DNA of 11,091 nt from UBA3871 sp041797745 (lineage in GTDB: Bacteria > Bacillota > Clostridia > Peptostreptococcales > Anaerovoracaceae): NCBI GenBank assembly GCA_041797745.1, contig JBHBZU010000036.1:1-11091 (forward strand), written 5' to 3'. Positions 1 through 6,046 of the stretch are shown here, piece after piece (the first letter of the stretch is position 1; every line of letters begins with the position of its first letter). The translations under genes were made by a program, and so were the position numbers. A model generated the notes under the pieces. The model saw only the letters and a list, made by a program, of their open reading frames with translations. It was not told where the DNA came from and did no database searches.

Positions 1-219
1 CACATTGTAACCTTTCATATGCTTGAATCTGGCAATAACATCACCGATAGAATAGTTTCTTACATGACCCATATGAAGCTTTCCCGATGGATAAGGGAAC
101 ATTTCAAGAACGTAGTACTTTTCTTTATTCGGGTCCTCGACAGTTTTATGAGTTTCTTCCTCCGCCCATAATTTCTGCCATTTTTTTTCGATTTCACTGA
201 AATTGTATTTTTCGTTCAT
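1..219 (-). CDS. leuS: Leucyl-tRNA synthetase, N-terminal fragment (cut by window edge)
   Basis: Charges tRNA-Leu with leucine in the cytoplasm (class I synthetase). Only the first 73 codons are present; the frame is open through base 1, so the gene continues beyond the left edge. The translated start MNEKYNFSEIEKKWQKLW is the usual bacterial LeuRS opening. It is followed by the substrate-binding stretch EMFPYPSGKLHMGHVRNY, with the class I HIGH signature as HMGH (residues 49-52), then IGDVIARFKHMKGYNV. The ATG at 217-219 is supported by a GAAAGGTG ribosome binding site at 227-234, 7 nt upstream. It is the last gene seen in the operon, 27 nt after rsfS, the usual rsfS-leuS arrangement. Identity is very secure; nothing can be said about the editing or anticodon domains. 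Confidence 0.97.
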   Translation of the reverse strand, partial: MNEKYNFSEIEKKWQKLWAEEETHKTVEDPNKEKYYVLEMFPYPSGKLHMGHVRNYSIGDVIARFKHMKGYNV

Positions 220-246
220 TTTTCAGCACCTTTCTATATTTAATAA

Positions 247-597
247 TTAATCAACGTTAATCATGTTGCAATCGCCCCATACCTTTTCGATGTTGTACTT
301 ACTGCGCATTTCATCGGAAAAAATATTGACAATAACATCACCGAAGTCCATAAGAAGCCAACCGCTTTCTTTAATGCCCTCTTTGCTTTTAATCAGGATT
401 CCCTCCTTGGCAAGACCGTCTTCGACTTCATCTGAAAGAGCTCCTAAAAGCCTTTCGTTGCTACCGGACGCGATTACAAAGTAATCTGCAAAGGTAGCCT
501 TTGTGCCAATTTCGATAATAACTATATCTTTTGCTTTTTTATCACTTAATAACTTGGCACTAAGCTCTGCTATTGCTTTGGTGTTCTGTAAATCCAT
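247..597 (-). CDS. rsfS: Ribosome silencing factor RsfS (Iojap/DUF143 family)
   Basis: A 116-residue protein of the RsfS/Iojap family, which binds ribosomal protein L14 on the 50S subunit and blocks joining with 30S, damping translation in starvation or stationary phase. Family marks are visible: ADYFVIASGSNERLLGAL (residues 37-54), then GWLLMDFGDVIVNIF (79-93) and YNIEKVWGD (101-109) near the C-terminus. Where many members read VHIF this one reads VNIF, a change that looks tolerable. Length is normal. The ATG at 597 lies 2 nt after the yqeK stop. Its ribosome binding site GGGAG (604-608) is inside the last codons of yqeK, suggesting translational coupling. The order yqeK-rsfS-leuS fits the usual setting, except that a lytR-like gene often found between yqeK and rsfS is absent. 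Confidence 0.95.
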   Translation of the reverse strand: MDLQNTKAIAELSAKLLSDKKAKDIVIIEIGTKATFADYFVIASGSNERLLGALSDEVEDGLAKEGILIKSKEGIKESGWLLMDFGDVIVNIFSDEMRSKYNIEKVWGDCNMINVD

Positions 598-599
598 TT

Positions 600-1166
600 T
601 TATCTCCCTTTTTTATTAATCGAATATTTCATATACTTTATCGCCTCAAGCGTATCTTTATCTAAATATTTTCCGTGGGAAGTCACGTAGTCATAAGTGT
701 ACTGCATACACATAAGCACCGCTTTGTCCAAATCTTTTTCAGCCATTTTACGAATTTTTTCAACATTAGGATATCTGCGACTCGGTTCAATGGCGTCAGC
801 AAGATAAACTATTTTCTCAAGCTTACTCATTCCGGCACGACCTGTGGTGTGATAACTCACAGCATTGATAATGTCAGGATCGTTTTCACCAAAAAGTTCG
901 GGAAGTTTAGCCGCAGCTATTTTCCCATGAGCCAGGTTTGGATTTCCAAGATATACATCCTTTAAGCCTAAAGCCTTGACTGTCTCGTCAAGTGCCTCAC
1001 CCTTAAGCCATTTGAAAGTATCATGATAAAGAGCTGCCATGCGTGCTTTTTTTAAATCCGCTCCGTAGAGCTTAGCCAAATGAACAGCCGTATCAGCTAC
1101 TGCATATGTATGTATTCTTCTCTTTTCGGTGAGCTTTTCCATAATGTAATCATCTATAAAGGCCAT
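600..1166 (-). CDS. yqeK: YqeK-type HD-domain hydrolase (symmetrical Ap4A hydrolase)
   Basis: A 188-residue HD-domain metal phosphohydrolase. Family members studied in Firmicutes split diadenosine tetraphosphate (Ap4A) symmetrically into two ADP; Ap4A is a by-product of aminoacyl-tRNA synthetases. Metal-ligand candidates in the expected order (counted from the ATG at 1166): H19 in RRIHTYAV, H48-D49 in ALYHDTFK, H80 in NLAHGKIAA, H106 in SYHTTGR, and D124 in YLADAIEPSRRYP. The HTTGR and LADAIEP blocks are diagnostic of YqeK. Start choice is uncertain: ATG at 1166 lies 13 nt from the AGAAAGG site at 1180-1186, whereas an in-frame TTG at 1175 lies only 4 nt away; the TTG form adds three residues. 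Either start overlaps the end of nadD (17 or 26 nt), implying coupled translation. The nadD-yqeK pairing is a classic Firmicute arrangement. Confidence 0.94.
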   Translation of the reverse strand: MAFIDDYIMEKLTEKRRIHTYAVADTAVHLAKLYGADLKKARMAALYHDTFKWLKGEALDETVKALGLKDVYLGNPNLAHGKIAAAKLPELFGENDPDIINAVSYHTTGRAGMSKLEKIVYLADAIEPSRRYPNVEKIRKMAEKDLDKAVLMCMQYTYDYVTSHGKYLDKDTLEAIKYMKYSINKKGR

Positions 1167-1758
1167 GTTCTTCAATATACCTTTCTATTGTTTCAGGTAT
1201 CAGGTCATTTGGTAAATCTTCACTATATACGTTATTACGAACATGGGTGGAAGAAATATCAAACTGCTTATTATCAAGCAGGATAAACTCAGTACCGTAG
1301 TTTTTTGTAAGTGAATCAAGGTGATTTAAAAGTCCTTCCTTGCTCCCCCCCGGTCTTGAACCCACTATAAAAGAATAATTCCTTAAAAGTTCTTCTGAAG
1401 AGGTCCATGTTTGAAGCTGCATTACTGAATCTTCCCCTAATATGAAATATATTTGGGCGTGGGGATATAAGGACTTAAAATATTTAAGGGTATCTACAGT
1501 GTATGAAACTCCCCCTTTTTTAAGTTCATAGTCGGAAATCTCAAATTTATGACTGTATCCTATATCCTCAAAGCCCAGTTTTAACATATCACATCTGGCT
1601 TTACCCGGTGCGGCTTCTTTGTCCTGTTTGAAAGGCTGGAGCCTTACAGGAACGAAAAAAACCCGATTCAAAGCCACTGCGTTAAGTGCATCTTTTGCAA
1701 GATAGAGGTGTCCGTAATGAACCGGATCAAAGGAACCTCCCATTATGCCGATTTTCAT
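1150..1758 (-). CDS. nadD: Nicotinate-nucleotide adenylyltransferase
   Basis: Transfers AMP from ATP to nicotinate mononucleotide, giving deamido-NAD, in cytoplasmic NAD synthesis. The 202-residue product has the full nucleotidyltransferase pattern: GIMGGSFDPVHYGHL at residues 4-18 (HxGH at 14-17), YFILGEDSVMQLQTW at 104-118 (often GAD where GED is seen here), and the C-terminal ISSTHVR (168-174) that contacts the ATP phosphates. Length matches the family. Start ATG at 1758 lies 6 nt after the aspS stop (TAG, 1765-1767). The nearest purine-rich stretch, AAGGA at 1775-1779, is 16 nt away, too far for a good ribosome binding site, so translation probably relies on ribosomes finishing aspS. nadD overlaps yqeK downstream. 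In many Firmicutes nadD follows obg; here aspS takes that place. Confidence 0.96.
   Translation of the reverse strand: MKIGIMGGSFDPVHYGHLYLAKDALNAVALNRVFFVPVRLQPFKQDKEAAPGKARCDMLKLGFEDIGYSHKFEISDYELKKGGVSYTVDTLKYFKSLYPHAQIYFILGEDSVMQLQTWTSSEELLRNYSFIVGSRPGGSKEGLLNHLDSLTKNYGTEFILLDNKQFDISSTHVRNNVYSEDLPNDLIPETIERYIEEHGLYR
1180..1186 (-). promoter_or_regulatory. Ribosome binding site of yqeK, poorly spaced for both candidate starts
   Basis: The message reads AGAAAGG inside the nadD coding region, then TATA before a TTG (1175) and a further nine bases before an ATG (1166). A gap of 4 nt to TTG is short and 13 nt to ATG is long. The site supports initiation in this area but does not settle which codon is used; ATG is preferred here only because it is the stronger codon type. 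Confidence 0.5.
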
Positions 1759-1764
1759 TTTTTA

Positions 1765-3537
1765 CTAATTATTTTCCTTAATTTCAATTCCCAGTTCAAC
1801 CAAGGCTTCGTTGTCCTGCTGTGACGGTGCCTGACAAACCATACATTGTGCAGCCTGATTCTTAGGGAATGCCATTACTTCGCGAATTGATTCTTCTCCT
1901 GCAAGAAGCATTACAAGTCTGTCAAGACCGTAAGCAAGACCTGCATGAGGCGGTGCCCCATATCTGTAAGCCTCCAGGAGCCATCCAAACTTTCTTTCAG
2001 CATCCTCTCTAGAAATGCCTAAAACTTCAAACATCTTTGCTTGCAGGTGCCTGTCACTGATTCTTACTGAACCGCCGCCAAGCTCTACACCGTTTAATAC
2101 GATGTCGTAGGCAATAGCCTTAACTGCGCCGGGATCGGATTCCAACTTATCCAAGTCTTTTGGATTCGGATGTGTGAACGGGTGGTGGGTTGCAGACCAC
2201 TTGCCTGTCTCCTCATCCTGTTCAAACATTGGAAAATCGGTAACCCACAGGAGATTGTAGGTGTTTGGGTCTAACAGACCCAGTTTTTTAGCAATATCTC
2301 TTCTAAGGAATCCGAGAGCGTCAAATACAACTTTCTTTTTGTCGGAAACTATAAGAACCAAGTCCCCCTCTTTAGCGCCGAATACGGTTAAAATATCCTT
2401 TAACTGTTCCTGTGTAAAGAACTTGTTAACTGAAGAGGTTATTTCATCGCCATTGTGTCTAATCCAAACCATGCCTTTGGCACCGAAGTGCTTAATAGCG
2501 TCCGTAAACTTATCCAAATCTTTACGACTGAAATGCTGGCTGCCACCATCTATGCAGATACCTCTTACATCTCCGCCTAATGCTAAAGCGTCGATAAATA
2601 CCTTAAAATCACAACCTGAAACTATATCATTTAATTTCTTAAGCTCAAAGCCGAATCTGGTGTCAGGCTTGTCTGAACCGTATCTGTCCATAGCCTCATC
2701 CCAAGTAAGTCTTGGCAGTGGAGTCTGGATGTCAATATTCATTACATCCTTAAATAATTTCTTAAGAAAGCCCTCCTGAATTTCGATTACATCGTCTTGG
2801 TCAACAAAACTCATCTCAAGGTCAATCTGTGTAAATTCAGGTTGACGGTCAGCTCTAAGGTCTTCGTCTCTGAAGCACTTGGCAATCTGCATATATCTGT
2901 CTGTACCGCCTACCATAAGCAACTGCTTGAAAAGCTGCGGTGACTGAGGAAGCGCATAAAACTCGCCGTGATGAACTCTGGAGGGAACCAAATAATCTCT
3001 AGCTCCCTCAGGAGTTGGATTTATAAGAATCGGTGTTTCAACTTCCGTAAAGTTTTGACTGTCATAGTAGTCTCTTACAACCTTTACAATTCTATGTCTG
3101 AAAGAAAGATTTTTTTGCATTTTAGGCTTTCTAAGATCCAGATATCTATACTTAAGTCTAAGCATTTCATCTACGTTATCCTCATCCTTAACATAAATAG
3201 GCGGTGTATCGGCTTCGGAATAAAGAATCATTTCTGTTGCCAGTACTTCAATATCGCCTGTTTCAAGTTCAGGATTTTTAGAGGATCTTTCTCTTACTTT
3301 ACCTTTGATACCGATTACATACTCGGATCTTAAGGAACCGGCTTTTTCGAAAACCTCAGCCGGAATGGAATCATCAAATACAATCTGTGTAATTCCTGTT
3401 TTATCTCTTAAATCACAGAAAATAAGACTTCCAAGTCTTCTGCTTTTAGCAACCCATCCGTTTAAAACAACATCCTTACCGATGTCGGATGATCTTAATA
3501 TGCCACAATAATGTGTTCTTTTAAAAATCTCGCTCAT
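1765..3537 (-). CDS. aspS: Aspartyl-tRNA synthetase, bacterial type with GAD insertion
   Basis: Charges tRNA-Asp with aspartate (class IIb synthetase, cytoplasmic dimer). At 590 residues it is full length for the bacterial type. Domains: OB-fold anticodon-binding domain about 1-105 (GWVAKSRRLGSLIF, residues 27-40), catalytic core with motif 2 in CFRDEDLRADRQPEFTQ (221-237), a GAD insertion roughly 300-420, and motif 3 in GLAYGLDRLVML (533-544). L35 in SRRLGS matches the leucine of discriminating enzymes such as E. coli AspRS rather than the histidine of the non-discriminating Pseudomonas aeruginosa type; by inference it charges only tRNA-Asp. Start ATG at 3537 has a good AGGAGA site (3545-3550), 7 nt upstream and immediately after the hemZ stop. 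hisS, which commonly precedes aspS in Firmicutes, is missing. Confidence 0.98.
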   Translation of the reverse strand: MSEIFKRTHYCGILRSSDIGKDVVLNGWVAKSRRLGSLIFCDLRDKTGITQIVFDDSIPAEVFEKAGSLRSEYVIGIKGKVRERSSKNPELETGDIEVLATEMILYSEADTPPIYVKDEDNVDEMLRLKYRYLDLRKPKMQKNLSFRHRIVKVVRDYYDSQNFTEVETPILINPTPEGARDYLVPSRVHHGEFYALPQSPQLFKQLLMVGGTDRYMQIAKCFRDEDLRADRQPEFTQIDLEMSFVDQDDVIEIQEGFLKKLFKDVMNIDIQTPLPRLTWDEAMDRYGSDKPDTRFGFELKKLNDIVSGCDFKVFIDALALGGDVRGICIDGGSQHFSRKDLDKFTDAIKHFGAKGMVWIRHNGDEITSSVNKFFTQEQLKDILTVFGAKEGDLVLIVSDKKKVVFDALGFLRRDIAKKLGLLDPNTYNLLWVTDFPMFEQDEETGKWSATHHPFTHPNPKDLDKLESDPGAVKAIAYDIVLNGVELGGGSVRISDRHLQAKMFEVLGISREDAERKFGWLLEAYRYGAPPHAGLAYGLDRLVMLLAGEESIREVMAFPKNQAAQCMVCQAPSQQDNEALVELGIEIKENN

Positions 3538-3551
3538 GTGTTTGTCTCCTG

Positions 3552-4952
3552 TTAATTAAATAAGTTTAATTGTTTACGTTTTATCATTTCATCGATTCTG
3601 TCGATATATATGTCGTAATTTGATACGTTTGGCACCCTTTCATGTCTGTTTTCTGCCGGATAAAACTGTTTGGATATGCCGCCGGCTCCCAGTGCCGCGA
3701 TGGTTTGAGCCTCTTCCATAATGCGAATATTATATACGGAAAACGCATTATCTTTGCACCATCCTATATTTTCAAGGCTTCCCGCCATATGTTTTTGTCT
3801 GTAAAGATAGTAAGGCCTATAACCTGCCGAAGTTAGTTTTTCCTTTGCAATTTCAAGCATAGTTCTTACTGTATCGGCTTGTTTATAATGAAAATCAGGG
3901 TCTTGTTCAATAAGGAGTGAAGCTCTCTTTACTGCCAAAGTGTGAACTGTAATATTGGCTGCTCCATAATCAATCAGTTCCTCTAAGGTGTCTTTGAAGT
4001 CAGCGGGAGTTTCCTTTGGAAGTCCTGCAATAATGTCCATATTTACAAAGTTCATACCCATTTTCTTTGCCAGCTTCATGGCTGCTCTGGTGTCTTTTGG
4101 GGTATGAGCCCTGCCAATAATCTCCAAAGTACCGGCTTTCATAGATTGGGGATTTATGCTGATACGGTCAATATCGTGCATAAGAAGTGTTCCCAATTTA
4201 TGATAATCAATAGTATCAGGTCTGCCCGCTTCTACGGTAAATTCCCTTACAGTATCTCTTCCGAAGCTTTTCTCAATACGGTTTAAAAGTACATCCATTT
4301 GATCAGCACTTAAAGTGGTTGGTGTTCCGCCGCCCATGTATATGCTTTCTGCATGATAGCCTCTTTCTTTCATTAGACTGCCACAAGCCTCAATCTCGCG
4401 ATAAAGTACTGTAAGGTATCTGTTTATTTCATTGGGAGGCACTTGATTTGAGGTGAAAGAACAATAAAGACATCTGGTAGGGCAAAATGGAATGCCTATA
4501 TATATACCTGCGGAATTTTCCTTGGGTTCACCTAAATAGGTTTGCTGAAAATCGTAGGTATCCAACACAAGATGACGTTTTTCATCACTCAAAAGGTAAA
4601 GTTCCTTTAAGAGCCTGTCAGCTTCGGCTAAACCGTGTTTTTTAATAAGTTCGCCTGTGAGCTTTACAGGTCTTACTCCCGTCATAATCCCCCAATCAGC
4701 TCTTTGACCTGTAATTTCCGCCAAAGCTTGATACAGCTCGTATTTTATAAGGTTTTTATCTTTATAATCGGATGAGTTTATATCTAAAACTCTTTCAACT
4801 GTTTTTCCCTCAAGTTTAGCTGATATTTTAGCCTTTGTTTCCTCGTCGTCAAAATCCCCTATTACCACAAAATCCTCAGGTTTTAGGAAAATTTTGGTAA
4901 GCTCGCTAAATTCATATTTGTTTTCAAAGTGATGGAGATTTATTTGAATCAT
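3552..4952 (-). CDS. hemZ: HemZ-family radical SAM protein (annotated coproporphyrinogen dehydrogenase)
   Basis: A 466-residue radical SAM enzyme resembling Bacillus subtilis HemZ, a HemN relative assigned to oxygen-independent oxidation of coproporphyrinogen III. The iron-sulfur motif CPTRCLYC gives C157, C161 and C164 (CX3CX2C), set in GIPFCPTRCLYCSF. The SAM-contacting YMGGGTPTTL follows at 205-214. HemZ-specific blocks recalled from the B. subtilis protein are present: DWGIMTGVRPVKL (86-98), TVEAGRPDTI, DIDRISINPQS and YYLYRQKHMAGSLENIGW. The N-terminal ~85 residues form the poorly conserved domain typical of HemZ and absent from HemN and HemW. ATG at 4952 overlaps the upstream stop by 4 nt (ATGA), and the nearest GAGG is about 14 nt away, so it is probably translated by coupling. 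No other heme gene is nearby, so the substrate in this organism is uncertain. Confidence 0.9.
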   Translation of the reverse strand: MIQINLHHFENKYEFSELTKIFLKPEDFVVIGDFDDEETKAKISAKLEGKTVERVLDINSSDYKDKNLIKYELYQALAEITGQRADWGIMTGVRPVKLTGELIKKHGLAEADRLLKELYLLSDEKRHLVLDTYDFQQTYLGEPKENSAGIYIGIPFCPTRCLYCSFTSNQVPPNEINRYLTVLYREIEACGSLMKERGYHAESIYMGGGTPTTLSADQMDVLLNRIEKSFGRDTVREFTVEAGRPDTIDYHKLGTLLMHDIDRISINPQSMKAGTLEIIGRAHTPKDTRAAMKLAKKMGMNFVNMDIIAGLPKETPADFKDTLEELIDYGAANITVHTLAVKRASLLIEQDPDFHYKQADTVRTMLEIAKEKLTSAGYRPYYLYRQKHMAGSLENIGWCKDNAFSVYNIRIMEEAQTIAALGAGGISKQFYPAENRHERVPNVSNYDIYIDRIDEMIKRKQLNLFN

Positions 4953-5569
4953 AAGAAAGGATTGAACCTCTTTTCATCACCTATGGTACTTTCGTTCATA
5001 TGCCCCGGAAGTACTATTGTGTCTTCAGGTAAAATCAGCAGCTTGTTTTTAATGGAAGCTATAATTTTCTCAAAGCTCCCGCCCGGAAAGTCTGTTCTCC
5101 CGATGGAGTTACAAAACAGGGTATCACCGCTGAAAAGATAATTTCCAACATGAATACACATGCCACCCGGAGTGTGTCCCGGAGTGTGAATAAAGTCTAA
5201 ATGCATATCCCCTACTTCAATGCTGTCTCCATCCTTTACCCAAATATCCGCACCCATGGAAATCTCTCTCCCTGTACATTCAAGGGATGAGTTAATATCG
5301 GCATTTATGAGCATGTCTTTTTCTTTTTCGCAGGCAACCACCCTTGCTTCCGGAAAAAGCTTCTGATAAGCGGAAACGCCGCCTATATGATCGCCGTGAC
5401 CGTGTGTAAGGATGATGTATTCAAGGGTAAAACACTCATTATTTATAAGTTTGAACACTTTATCCGAATATCCGCCCGGATCCACCATAAACCCTTTATG
5501 GTTAATTTCATCCCAAACTATATAATTGTTTGCTCCCAGTGCCCCTACGGGAAATCCTTTAATCTGCAT
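4949..5569 (-). CDS. MBL-fold metallo-hydrolase, glyoxalase II-like (YqgX type)
   Basis: A 206-residue metallo-beta-lactamase-fold hydrolase of the short glyoxalase II-like group found between dtd and hemZ in many Clostridia. The two-metal site is complete: THGHGDH (residues 55-61), H132 in HTPGHTPGGMC, bridging D149 in FSGDTLFCNSIGR, and H190 in LPGH. The end reads STIGDEKRFNPFL, the typical family terminus. The protein is shorter than classical hydroxyacylglutathione hydrolase because the C-terminal glutathione-binding helices are missing, so a different thioester or small metabolite is more likely; the real substrate is not known. Start ATG at 5569 has an AAAGGTAG site overlapping the dtd stop, 14 nt upstream. 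It overlaps hemZ by 4 nt. No signal peptide is seen, so it should be cytoplasmic. Confidence 0.9.
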   Translation of the reverse strand: MQIKGFPVGALGANNYIVWDEINHKGFMVDPGGYSDKVFKLINNECFTLEYIILTHGHGDHIGGVSAYQKLFPEARVVACEKEKDMLINADINSSLECTGREISMGADIWVKDGDSIEVGDMHLDFIHTPGHTPGGMCIHVGNYLFSGDTLFCNSIGRTDFPGGSFEKIIASIKNKLLILPEDTIVLPGHMNESTIGDEKRFNPFL

Positions 5570-5583
5570 ATTTAATCTACCTT

Positions 5584-6036
5584 TTAGAATAATTTTTTAC
5601 TATCCAGTAAAATAGTTACCGGACCGTCGTTATTGATTTCAACAAGCATTTCAGCTTGGAAAACGCCCTCTTCCACATGAAGTCCGTAAGCATTTTTAAG
5701 TTCTGCTATTACCTGCTTGTAAAGTTCGTTTGCAATTTCAGGTTTTGCCGCTGCAAACCAGGATGGGCGATTGCCCCCTGTGGCATCACCTAAAAGAGTG
5801 AACTGGGATATAGCCAGCACTTCACCGCCTATGTCTTTAAGGCTTAAGTTCATCACTCCCTCTTCGTCATCAAATATACGAAGATTGGCAATCTTTTTTG
5901 CAATATAGGCAACAGCCTTGTCATCATCACCGTTTTCTACGCCGATGAGTACCACGGAACCCTTACCGATTTTACCTGTAACTTTTCCCTCTACGGATAC
6001 TTTGGCGTCTGTAACTCTTTGTACTACTGCTCTCAT
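5584..6036 (-). CDS. dtd: D-aminoacyl-tRNA deacylase
   Basis: Removes D-amino acids, and also glycine wrongly attached to tRNA-Ala, from tRNA in trans, protecting translation. The 150-residue length is standard. The start MRAVVQRV and both active-site signatures are present: SQFTL (residues 77-81) and NDGPVT (136-141, the NxGPVT motif that carries the cross-subunit Gly-cisPro active-site loop). NRPSWFAAAKPE (89-100) is also family-typical. Start ATG at 6036 has GGAGG (6043-6047) 6 nt upstream; that site overlaps the rel stop codon, only 10 nt away, so the two genes are probably coupled. The rel-dtd pair is one of the most stable neighbourhoods in Firmicutes. Confidence 0.97.
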   Translation of the reverse strand: MRAVVQRVTDAKVSVEGKVTGKIGKGSVVLIGVENGDDDKAVAYIAKKIANLRIFDDEEGVMNLSLKDIGGEVLAISQFTLLGDATGGNRPSWFAAAKPEIANELYKQVIAELKNAYGLHVEEGVFQAEMLVEINNDGPVTILLDSKKLF

Positions 6037-6046
6037 ACTATGCCTC

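Noticed and set aside
2261..2779. Plus-strand open frame of 172 codons opposite aspS
   Set aside because: It lies wholly antisense to a highly conserved gene, with no start signals and no recognisable motif; it is a by-product of aspS codon use.
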